Positions 21,429 through 33,400 of a stretch of DNA of 64,000 bases are shown piece after piece. The stretch's first letter is position 1, and each line of letters begins with the position of its first letter. Under the pieces are notes generated by a model. The model had not been told where the DNA came from. It was given only the letters and a program-made list of their open reading frames with translations, and made no database searches. The stretch lies in the NCBI GenBank assembly GCA_963930775.1, contig OZ005693.1, forward strand, positions 1,984,001 to 2,048,000, given 5' to 3'. Source of the stretch: Cliona cf. orientalis (Eukaryota; Porifera; Demospongiae; Clionaida; Clionaidae). A program made the translations under genes and the position numbers.

Positions 21429-23218
21429 CCATGCATTGCAGTAAATAACACAAATTGGATGTTGAATGAAGATATTGATATAATCTGATGCATTTTCAGT
21501 AGCTACTGTACATGTGGCAGTCTGTGGACCTTTATAGTTAGCTCGTCAACATGCAGTAGCTATCGTGGATGCAGTCTACGCATGCAGCTTAATGACATTA
21601 TGCAGGTGCCATATATCTTTATTTATAGGCTTACAAGAGAATCTGATACATTTTTGAAATATTATTACATAGTATTTGACTTTCAAATATCTCTATTCAT
21701 AATAATGATTATGATTATTTTCGATGGCATGCATCGGCATGCATTGCATGATCTTAAAGTGCCTTTGAATAATTATTTTTATTCATGAATATATATTATA
21801 CTATAGATTACTAGCTGAATTAATGAAGCTTATAGCTGTAAACAATTAACTGGCAATGCATGCATGTATAATATGTGAGTTAATATACGTATAGATGGTA
21901 CAAAATTAATCTTTCACGAGAGTTAGTTTCCATGTACGCGATTAATATTAAAGGAAAACTTGAACAGCTATAGCATATTATATACAAACCCATGTTACAG
22001 TATACTCAGCTATAATATATTATATATAGAAGTCACATATCAACAATTATATATTATTAATTAACCCTCGCTGCATTTTGAAAGCGTACCGTAGGTGGAG
22101 GGTTACTGCATGCATGCAATTATTTGGCTATAGTATTTTTGTCTGCATGTCCATCCATCTGTCCATCGCAACCCTCCCGTGTTAATGTATGCATTCAAGG
22201 TATATACCCAGCATAAAGGAAGAGTGGTCACATTAAGTCCTGTCCAATGGTGTAGTAGTGTGCAGCTGTTGCCAGTCTGGTATATACGTATACCGGTCTC
22301 AGCTACATGCATGAGAGATTGCCATTCTGTGCCTTGCTGCATGGTCATGCTGTTGTCAATGCAGGCATGCACAGTGTATAAATAGGCAGTGCATGCATGG
22401 CTCTTAAGTGCATAATAATTCAGTTTAAGCATATTATGTCACAGAGGCTTTCAGTTTATACAGTAACTGTGACATAGCCTTCCCATGCACTTCATGACTC
22501 TGATAGAACAGTACCAGAACCCTGTTCAGGTGTAGGATATGTAATTCGATATTGAACTGTTGGCATATACACGTGCATGCAGTCAGCCAATGCTATAATT
22601 ATATAGATCTATATACACGCGCATGCATGAGACTAGTCATGCATGCATGCATATATATTATTGCGGTGAGGGTTCTGCACTCCAGGACTTGTGCATTCAT
22701 TATCAGATTCCCATACTATTAGCTGCATACATAGACTATAATAAGTGCATCACTCACTGTTTTTGTGATGAGCTTGAGCCTATATAATAATTATATTAAT
22801 GATAGCTATTGCCTGTTTTTTTTTATGGCAGTATATCATATTAATAATTATTATTATATTCATAATATAGTATTATTATAGTAGCGCTGCTGTATGAGTC
22901 CAGCTATATGCATGCAGCACTAGTATACTGCTATAATTTTCTAAGGTATAATTATATACATGTATAGTACATTATTATAATAATAATATTATATATTATA
23001 TTATATGCATGATGGAATTTCAGGCTAGGCTTTACGTGCAATAGCCAGCTATCACATAAAATAGTATTATACCCATATACTGTATGATCGATACACTGCA
23101 TGTTAACTATTATAAGCATAATTATATTGCGACATTGAAATCGTTACTTATAAGTCTTAGCTGGTTACTAACTACCTATATAGTATTATAGTACAGTCCT
23201 TTGTGTCACACTTGCATA
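21429..23218. other. Intergenic DNA with microsatellites
   Basis: AT-rich sequence dotted with (TGCA)n/(ATGC)n and (TATTAT)n runs, for example around 22600-22660 and 22975-23010. No ORF stands out. It separates the 3' ends of the carrier (+) and receptor C (-). Confidence 0.4.
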
Positions 23219-26200
23219 CTAATTATTGATATGGCTGTATGCAACATTATCTGCTGTTGAAAGTGTTGGTGACCGATTCAAGCCTATTTCTTCATATGCT
23301 GACTCAGAAGGTGTCGCTTGTACAATCATTTTGTTTATAGTCTTTGTTTTCCTCTGTATGGAAATACACAGTACAACTACGGTAACTATATAAGTAATTG
23401 TTGTTATGAATAGAGCTGTTGAAATAAAAGATATTGGTAGAAGACACCCATTGACTTCTTCAGAAGTATTACCTATAAAATAAGAAATAAATATATATCT
23501 ATAAACATTGTTAATATGCGGCAGTAATCAATAGCCATGCATGCATGCATATTTAATTTATTATACTATATAGGCTCATTAGTTAATTAATATACTATTA
23601 ATAATCTCAGACTAGTTGATTTGTGCTATGTGCTATAGTCACACCATCACTTTAACCTATAGCAACAAAGACACTGTTACAGTACACCCATGCATGCAAG
23701 CTTTAAACATAATAATAATTATTATGATATATACTGAAGTATTATTATATTATACACCCTTATTGCATGCATGCATGCATGCATACAAGTATGCTGAGTG
23801 CTAGGGATGATGATTGTTGCAGGTTCAGAATATGATCCTTTTCCAAGTACGTTGATGGCATATACCCTCATAGTTACACCTCCAATCATTGCCGAAGAGC
23901 AGTGGGATGAAGAATTAGTACTGACTGAATGTCGGCATACTCCATTCTTACAAGAAGTATTTAGAATTTTATCTGAGCCACATTTAATACCAGAGAGATG
24001 ATCAACATATTCAATAATGTAGAACATTGCAGAACCATCTACTCCTTCGGTGATGTTAAATCGAATCTATTAAAAAATACATGACATTGCATGTATACAA
24101 GATATTACTATAGTAAAGTGTACAGTGGAACCCCTCTAATGCGGACACCATTGGGACCAAAAATTTTGTCCGTTGTAGCGTAGTCTCGTGCCCAGACCCC
24201 ACCCCAAAAAGGGGGAAAGGGGTCTGGTGAATTTGGACCGTTTCCTTGGTTTGGCCGGCTCGGTGGGCGCGCGCCGACATGGCAGTGGTCAAACAAATCT
24301 TAGATCTGATTGGTCGGCGGTCATGGGCGCGCGGGCCGACGATTCAAATTTATACAGCATGCAGGCAATAGCGCTGCGGTTGGCGAGTCATATGACTACG
24401 CTAAAGCTGCAATCTCATTGGAGCGCTCAAATTCCTTTCCCTGGCCCAAGGATTGTGTCCAAATTCACCAGACCCTTTTCCCTCCTCGAGGGTGGGGTCT
24501 GGGGACGAGACTAGTTGTAGCGAGGTGTCCTCAGCTCAGGGGTTAGTGGTTGACCACACCCCTCCTACAATCGCGGCCAGCTTTGATAAAGCACTACTGT
24601 GGACGACGATGAAGACCGTATTGATGTGAGATACGTCAACTGACAGCTTCTAAGCAAGAATATGAGACATATTTAGGCTTTTCAGTAGTTACTGGTCAAT
24701 GAAACCGACCGATTTTAATGGTGGGTGTGGCCTAACTGTCCGTTATGCGAGGTTGTTCACTATTGCGCAGGCTCGAACGGGACCAAAATAAGTGTCCGTT
24801 ATACGGAATAGCGGGGTGTCCGCTGTTGAATGTATTGAAGTCTATGGAAATATAATCCGGACATTCAGAATTGTCCGTTAATAGGTTATATCGCAGGTGT
24901 CCGCCGCTGAGGGGTGTCCGCTAAGCGGGGTTCCACTGTAATAGCTTACACTTTCATTGAACCAAACATGTGTGTTCATAATGAAACCTGTACTGTTGCA
25001 GAAAACTTCAACTTGTGATGATACCATAAGTAATGGGGCATCTACAGCTGAGCATATAAAATTATAATATATAATAATGTTATGATACTGACACTATCAA
25101 TGATATTAAAAGCATGCACCTTAAAGTTATTGGCTATACCTGATATTATGTCTGACAGTGTATACATATGCATGCATATAATAATTATAATATAATGGCA
25201 GTGTATTATACCTTGAAGTTTTATTTTAAGCGGTTTACTCTTCTCTCCAATTATACTTTCACAAACCTCAGTTTGTACAAATAGGTTACATGTCCGTCCA
25301 TCTATGGTTATATCTGTGCATGTGGCAGTTGTGTTGGTTGTGGTGTTAGGACAAACACCACAGTTGCTCTCTGAAGTAATGATGTATTTGAGTGAAGGAC
25401 AGTTGAGCAACAACGGACTCCATTTAAAAGTCATGTGTATCGGGCCAATATCACTGAGAAACATGCCATTCGGAGAAGAAAATGGCTCTGCGTGTACGTA
25501 ATAATTAAAGTCAATGTATTATATACATGCATATATACCTGGATGCATCATAAAATTTAATCTAATCCATCATTTAGCTAATGTTTTCCTACACAATTTT
25601 AGATTTGCAAGCACCTGTTGTGAAACTGATACTTCGTGTATCAATAACAGCTGCATTGATGCCATCAACGTGGAGGCAAGTGATAGTTTTGTTATTTGTA
25701 GGTATATTGGCAGAGATATTGAGCAGGGAGTGAAAACAACGACTGCTATTAGCATCTCTTTCCAAAATTCCAATGCTGGCAGCAGTTACTGCTCCACTGT
25801 TACATTCTCCAGTAATTCCTGATTCAAAACCTCCATGGCGTAAAATGATTTCATTGCCTGCACATTCAAACAGATTTCCAGTCCACACAGTGGCCCCTCC
25901 GCCACACACTGTACATTCATATGCCACTGCATCTCCTGGACAGTAGCAGTCATTCACTTGCACCAGCTGTGCACTGCCTGCTGAGCCTTTGACATTATAT
26001 ATGCATGGATTCATGGTTATGCAAGATAATAATAATTATTATGCATGCATGGCCACTTCAATGATGACTATACTACAGTAACTAAGGGTCTATACAGTGG
26101 AGTATTATAAGATTGAGTGAGGGAGTCCGGTATGCAGGGGACCATCTATATATACGACCTCTCTGCAGGATGTTGATATGTATTAATTATTATCTAACAG

Positions 26201-26730
26201 CTTTAGGCCTATACCTGTATACATGTGTTAATTATTAAATTTTGAATCCCATAGTTTTCTGGAGGAGCATGCAAGTTAAGTATCCATGATCCTTAATAAT
26301 ATTATTTAATAGCCATAATACATGCAGACGTTCAAAGGCCACATGCAAGTACAACAATAATTATACTATAGCTAGCATAGACCGCACTAAATCCGTATAT
26401 TATATACGTTCACATATTTGGCAATAATATATTATTATAGCTATTATATCCAGTCAGATGCCCCCTAACTATTTTGATGCATGCTTCTGATCAGGCTCAT
26501 GATCAGTATGACTAAGTGAATATTCCGAAAACATATACGCATGCATGATTTTCACCGTAGCTAGCTATCCACATCCAATAGCTATCAGCTACAAAATAAT
26601 AATTATATATATAGGCATGCAGAACACGAAATAATTGACTCACGTATCAGGGGCACTCACCTGAAAGAAGAAGATTACTTGTCAGGCTCAATAAGACTAT
26701 TGTAATCGCTCGCAGCGTACGTGGGTCCAT
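23219..26730 (-). CDS. Receptor C: Ig-FN3-FN3-TM receptor with YEEI/VAYSHI tail
   Basis: Six exons, all with GT-AG sites and compatible phases: 26730-26661 (signal peptide MDPRTLRAITIVLLSLTSN...), 25986-25615 (Ig-like, CPGDAVAYECTVCGGGATVW), 25487-25212 (FN3-1 with NCGVC and TCNLFV Cys), 25047-24950 plus 24066-23787 (FN3-2), and 23472-23219 (TM and tail). The TM segment is LPISFISTALFITTITYIVTVVVL-like. The 50-residue tail holds YEEI and VAYSHI, the same two tyrosine motifs as A, B and F. No lesion is seen. The third-to-last intron carries a pogo-like element. Its start faces receptor D about 745 bp away. The ligand is unknown; the tail suggests SH2-mediated signalling. Confidence 0.78.
24123..24938. 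mobile_element. Pogo/Tc1-mariner-like non-autonomous element
   Basis: It begins CAGTGGAACCCCTCTAATGC and ends GCGGGGTTCCACTG, flanked on both sides by TA (24121-24122 and 24939-24940), the target duplication of Tc1/mariner elements. The interior has many GTGTCCG-type repeats, no transposase ORF, and a nested MITE. It lies in an intron of receptor C. Confidence 0.85.
24181..24513. mobile_element. MITE with 9-bp target duplication nested in the pogo-like element
   Basis: The ends are TAGTCTCGTGCCCAGACCCC and GGGGTCTGGGGACGAGACTA, with about 55 bp of inverted similarity. GTTGTAGCG is repeated exactly at 24172-24180 and 24514-24522. A 9-bp duplication suggests mobilisation by a Mutator-type transposase. 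A 50-bp relative occurs at 26863-26913. Confidence 0.85.
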
Positions 26731-27474
26731 TCAGCTATGAATCTGTGAATTATCTATATACGTACTTGAATTAGCTACTGTATTCAGGAGCCGGGACCGT
26801 ACATGAAAAACTGACGCTCTCGGCCACCATAGACTAAGCCACGCCCATAATAGTTCTAGCTAGTCTCGTTCCCAGCCCCACCCCCAAACCAAAACCTGGG
26901 GACGAGACTACTAACACACGCCTATTCTTGTAAGTTAGCTACAGTAAATATCAAAGACGATTAATTCCAAGTTTTATCAATAATATTAGTCTATTTGGCT
27001 GAAAAAGGGAGGTCGTTTTCTCTTCTGTGCGTCGTAAGATCAAAGGTCAAGGCAAAATCGCGTGCCTATACTGCGTACGACATGGAGTGATGAAACCTAC
27101 TGGGCGTGGCTTAGTCGACGTAAGTATTAAATTTTCATCTCACGGTTGGCCCGGGGCCCGGGATTTGTTAATACGGAGTCCGTGCTTATAAGTGCGGCCT
27201 CCGGACTCCGGTCATGATTGATGATCGCGGAGTGCGGAGTCTGCCGCATTGTTGGCACCCGGAGTCCGGACTTTAAGACTGCGGCCGGATCCGGAGTCCG
27301 GGATTTTAACTTAGTCCGGACTCCGGTATTCCTGATCGTGTTCTTATTTCGGACCCGGAACCGCATTCGTATTCAGGAGCCGGGACCGTACATGAAAAAC
27401 TGCAGACGCTCTCGGCCACCATATAGTCACTCTGAGGCGGTATACCGAGCGGTGCGGCGATCTTGACTTTCGGT
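26731..27474. promoter_or_regulatory. Shared head-to-head region of receptors C and D
   Basis: It lies between the two divergent signal-peptide exons. It contains a MITE-like segment bounded by GACTAAGCCACGCCCA (26832) and TGGGCGTGGCTTAGTC (27103). A 50-bp direct duplication (TATTCAGGAGCCGGGACCGT..., 26781-26831 and 27370-27422) brackets it. A GC-rich block (27150-27340) has repeated CCGGAGTCCGG motifs. A bidirectional promoter is likely, but no core motif is certain. Confidence 0.45.
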
Positions 27475-30400
27475 ATGTCTCGCGGGAGAATAACTGTTTG
27501 TTACTTCATCTGTTTCATAAGTAAGCAACTCAGTTTACTCTTTACGAGTGAATGTGCATGCCGCACTGCATGAATTCCCAACGTTGGAGGTCCGCGGCAA
27601 ATTGATACGCCCGGGTTTCAAGTTCCCGGCACACATCTCGTGCATGTATAATTATCAGTAACTTCATTAATTGCCTTGCTTTATATACTTGATCATGAAG
27701 GTTGAACATCGTCAGTATTAAGATTGTAGCACAAGCTTATAGCTATGATTTACCATGGCTATAGTATAGTATATAGCTATGCCACAGTACCGGTCATGGT
27801 TTCAGGCTAAAGCCTAGTAGTCTTTCAAATTCTTTGTACTACACTGCATGACAGTATAATAATTATGACGTACTAGCAGTAAATAAAATAATATAATAAA
27901 CAGCTAAAATATTATAGGGCTAGAATGGTATAATTATAGCAGTCTATATGCAAATGTATGCGTTGATCAAGTATCAAGTCTGCTGCAAGCAATAGATTCA
28001 TGAATAACTAGTTGTGTAGACGACAAAGTAGCACACCTGCTATCGTGAATAACTAGAGAGTACATACCCCCCGCGCGGCGCGCGTTGCATCCTGCAGCAT
28101 TGTAGCGTTAGTCCTGTTGACGACCGTTACCTACATATTGTGCAAGGTTATGCGCTTGAATAGTACTGTGATAGGCGTGGTTACACACTCACTAAGTGTT
28201 ACATCCAAAGTAGAAAAATACTACCATGAATGTAATATAATGTAATTCACACAAAATTCCAAAAATCTAATTTTACTAACCAACTCAGTTACTGCTGACT
28301 CAGAAGAATGCGGTACACGGACGCGGAAATGGTCGTCAGTAGTAGAAGCGTGTAGTGAATTCATGCGTTTTTACTACAGACGATCGTATGACATTGTATT
28401 TTCAACAATAGAAGATACCGGTGACCTATAGCTACCCTGTCACAAGCTCGCAAATTTGGGTTTATGCCACTTGACTCGAGACAAATTCCTAGACGTATAC
28501 TCATGGGACAATTTAACCTAGAGCCTGTAACTCTATAGTCAGGGGTAGCTAGCTAGCTACCAACCCCTTCGCAATAGGCTGGTACTAGAGTAACTCATGC
28601 ATGGGACAATTTTACACCAATACAATCTGGAGTATAGCTAACGCTCTAGGGTCAATTTTGCAAAATCGGTGTAAAATCTTGAGTGCCAGTGTGGCAAGTA
28701 TATTGTATAGGCCTATATTATGGGGGAATTTTACACCACAAATGGTCAATTGCATTAAAATCAAGGGGTTTACTCGTGTAAATTAATTTACGTACCTCTG
28801 AGCTATAGCTACATAAGGGATAATTTTTACACCAGTTGCCACCACAGCAAGCTATATTGTAGTGGTAAAATCACGCTAATAGCTACTGTGAGCTAACAAT
28901 AGCTAACTGGAGCAAAGATTTACATGTGACCTTTAAAATTCTCCCATGATATATATTATAGTTGATGTGTACCCAAACTCTGCGAAAACTTTAAGAGTGA
29001 ACATCGACCTAGTGTAAAATGCTTCCTTGTATGAATACAGACTCAGATATGTTTCTACACACGTTCAATCCTCAGTTGCTGTAGGTAGCTATGCCATAGG
29101 GGGGGGGCATTGCAGCTAATAGCTAGCTAGCTCTCTTCCTGTAATTTAGCTGTGATGTTGAGAAATTTAGGGCATGGTCCAGTGGATCATAGCTATACTG
29201 ATCTGTCTCAATGAACTTCAAATGCTGCTTTCGCTCTCTTACAATGCCATCCTTCAGACTTCAAGCATGCACTGCCAGTGATTTTAGCATAATCATGGCT
29301 AATAATTGATGTTGATGTCCATGCAAGTCATATGTCATTGAGATAATATGCATAATAGCTAATGAGGCTTCTCTCTTTCCCATGGCAGAGGGAAAAAAAT
29401 ACTGGCATCCCAGGGCGGTCTAAACCCGGAGGCATGGGTGATAGCTAGAGAGTCCAGACTTGCAGTAGTGGTGAGGGCGGACCAAGGAAACGGCGATATA
29501 CACATCATCGGGAGTGGGGGTCATGTGAAAGAGAGTCATATAATTTATATATATATTATAGTTACTGTATGGAGAATGTACTATAGATGCCATAATACAA
29601 CATGAATAACTCACAATCTCCATGTTGAAGAGTGGGGAAATTTTCTTGCAAAACAGATTACTGTTGTTGCTCGAGAGGACCATATATAGCTATCCCTGTA
29701 GTTTCAGCCTTAAATATATAGCCAACCTGTAATTTCCTAGAATGCATATATTAATTATAGTGACCAGCCTCCCCCCCCTCCCCCCCTCCCCCCCCCCCCC
29801 CCCCCCCCCCCCCACCTTGCATTAGAGAGCTTATTTCCACTTAATTCACTGTATTAAATGATAGAAATTAAAGGGAGTGACTGTTTAACTCAGATCACCG
29901 TAAGCACATATATTTTTACCTCATAAACTATAAGTAGCTAATAATTAAAAGATTATCTTAATTGTTTCTATTTTATAGGTACTATTTGTTCTGCAAACAG
30001 ATTTCGTTCCCTTACTACATGCAACTGTTTGGGACAGAATGTGACTTATGAATGTATAGTTTCTGGAGAAGGTTTCACAGTGTGGGCAGGAAATGCATTC
30101 ACGTGTCCAGCGGGAGAAATTACTTTAAGACATGTTGGATTCTTGGATGTAATTGGAGAGTGCAATGGTGGAGCAATCATTGGGAGAGGGATCGATACCA
30201 CCAATAATAACTTTACCTCTTATCTCTACATAGTCCTTAGTTCTGAGCTAATTGGAAGATCCATCAGCTGTTCTTTAGACGATGGTACTAGTCTGATACC
30301 TGTAGGTGACGCCATCTTGACAGTCTCTGCAGGTCAGTCATTATAATAGTATCGGTTACTGTTGTATATAGTATGCAATAAAATTAGAAACTTAATAGCT

Positions 30401-33400
30401 ATATGTGTGAGGATGTGTGTATGGGCTGAATTCTACAGTGATCTTATTAAGTTGTAATTATTATATAGGTCACAGAGCCTAGCTACGAATTGACATGTGC
30501 CTAATCTAATTATATATAGCTACGTTCTGCCACAATGGTCATAATAATAATTATAATGTTTAATTGGCGTGTATACGGAGGGATCAGGCCATTTTATACA
30601 CTACATGAATCTTTCTTAGCCGCCAGAAAATGTCCGTACAATTATAAGTGAATATTAGCCCACCAATAATATTCAATTGATTGCTATATATTATGTACAT
30701 GCATGCTAATGTTATTCTTATTTGTTATACAGATTCCTTTCCACCACCCAGCACTGTTTACGTTGAACATATTGGACCAAACCAAATTTTTTTTAGCTGG
30801 AGTGCGATATCAAACCAAGAGAGTTGTCCATCATTTTTTTATAATATCAGTGCAACTAATTGTGGCATGTGTTCACCCAGTGTTACAACTTCGAACTCAT
30901 CTAATTGCACTAATTTTATGGCCACTGCATATGCAGACCACAATCAATGTAATTTCACTGTCCGGAGTGTTATATGTGGAAGTATTGCTGGAAATATCAG
31001 CTACCATCTCATTAATTTGGCAGGTGTATTGAATGAATCATTATTAATGAAAATTTGTTATCATAATTATTAATACAATCACTTTAGTTCCAGCGGCGCC
31101 AGTTGTTATGAGTGTTCCTCACTATGCCTTCAGAACAGCAAATCTTATGAGGCTTGTAACAAGTATTCAAGTGACTGTAAGCACCTACAGTATTAAACTT
31201 CAAATATTATAATATTATAACCGTGCATGTTAAAAGTGTAACTGTAGACAGCTAGCTGCTTCGGCCTAGCTAATTGGGTCTGGTGGTATGGCAATCCAAA
31301 CGTGACAAATTTATCAAAATTCAAACTCAAGGGTACAAAAGTACATTCCTGCATATGGAAGGGTGCAAAAGATCAAACTTGCAAACTCAAGGGTGCAAAA
31401 GTACATAGCTACATATATGGCAGGGTGCAAAAGGTCAAGCCTGTAAATTCAAGGAACTAAGTTTATCAGTACTTTTGACTTTGCAGGTTTGACCTTTTGC
31501 ACCCTTCCATATGCAGCTCTGTACTTTTGCACCCTTGAGTTTGCAGCTTTGACCTTTCGCACCTTCCATATGCAAAATTTGTGCTTTTACACCCTTGAAT
31601 TTGAAATTTGATAGTTTTGTCACGTTTGGATTGTCATACTGGTCATGCATGATCATTTCACCTCAATAGAAGATCTAATATATCCGGGTGCTTGATATAT
31701 GGAGTTCCATGGCAGGAGCAGTCATGCATTCTTCCCCAATATTTTAGGAATCCTTTAATATCTCCAATACACAAGGAATTGATGGCTCTGCACTTTCATA
31801 TACCATCATTTATGCTGGATTTCCTTCTGGAAGGATCTGTGACTCTGCCACCATCATGGCTTCCTCTTGCAAAACAGGAATATGTAATCACACATTTGAA
31901 ATCTTATCGTCATCATCTTGCCCATCCTCTTCAAACATCACAACCACTGTATTTGCCAGCAATGTACTGGGTAATGGAAGTGGTTCAATTCCAATTATTA
32001 CTGGTAATAATACAATAGATAGATCTAGGAATGCAATGCAATATTACTGATACCGTAGAATCTGATCTCGAAATTTTCGTGTAAAGAAACTTTCGTATGA
32101 TAAATTTTCGTGTAAAAAAAATTTCGTAGGAACGACCCTTACCGCAATACTAGCGTTAATAGTGCATGCTAATTTTCGTAAGATTAATAATTTTCATAGC
32201 CGCCATCGACTACGAAAATATTTTTACAACAAAAATTTCCAAATTTACGGTACATTTTCCATAATAATAGGTGGAATTAACAACTTTGTTGAAGTAAACT
32301 TCGATTCAATCACAAAGACAGTAACGTGCTATTTTCCAAATCAATCTGATTCAATGTTTGAAGACTCAAAACAATGCATTGCTAATGTCACCTATGGAAC
32401 TGATTGTGGTCAACATCTTGGTGTGTACCGGGCTGAAGGTGAAGGTAGCTCCGTGGTTACTCATACTATAGACTTCAAGGAAGAAGTGTCGTCTTATTGC
32501 TTGGTTGTTTCTGCAAGTAGCAGTGTTAAGACTGTGATCGTGGAGGGAAATCTTGATCTTGTTAATACAGGTATAATAGTATACGTAGTGACTGTACACA
32601 GTTGAATATGTTACTTTCATCACATAATTTTGCACAACTGCAGGACAGCAAAGCGTAACAGCAGCAGTTGTTTCATTAGTGGTTGTGGTTTTAATTTCTG
32701 GTTGCATAATCGCAGTAATAATAATCTTTATGTATGCAATATGTATCCATAAACGAGTAAGAACTATTGAGTTCGCAAATCATGAAAAATTATTTATGGA
32801 AGTCTTTCAAGTATTTGAGGTAACACATGATTATTATCATGCAATAATACATATAGAGCTATTTCATACTCTGTAGAATCGTGGGGTCAGTATTCTTGGG
32901 CTTAATACTCATTTGCATCATACTGGTGTCAATTTGGAGACTACACCTGGATTTACTGATAATTACATTTTTTGCACATGTTCCAAAAAAGAGAAAGATA
33001 AGCTGAAATCAGAATTGACAAAATTTAATATTGATTTCTTGATTGAAGGTAATTATTAAAGCACTTGCATAATTACTAAATTATTATCATAATAATGTAA
33101 CAAAACATAGAAAGTGCCACCAATCAAGATGATAATACCTTGACCATTGTGAAAATTTCAGTTAATAATAGCACAGCGTGCATAGACGAGGCACTAGATG
33201 TGTTTAAAGTAAGTTTCTTAGAAATTAGCATAATAATAATACTTTATTATTATAGAGAAATGGGATAAAAATTAGTGGCATTAACACTCCTACTGGAGAT
33301 GACAATATAAAATCAGTGATGTGTAAGTGTTCCAAGTTAGAAGAAACAGGAATACTCAAAGATCTGAAGAAAATGGACAGTGAAAACACGGATTTTATCC

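Noticed and set aside
21429-23218. tRNA or snRNA genes among the TGCA-rich intergenic DNA
   Set aside because: No A/B box pair, cloverleaf or Sm site could be made convincingly.
24188-24546. ORFs in the 24-kb region
   Set aside because: They lie within the nested MITE and pogo-like element and are low-information repeat translation.
27127-27466. ORFs over the CCGGAGTCCGG block
   Set aside because: Translation of GC-rich repeats in a promoter gap; present on both strands.
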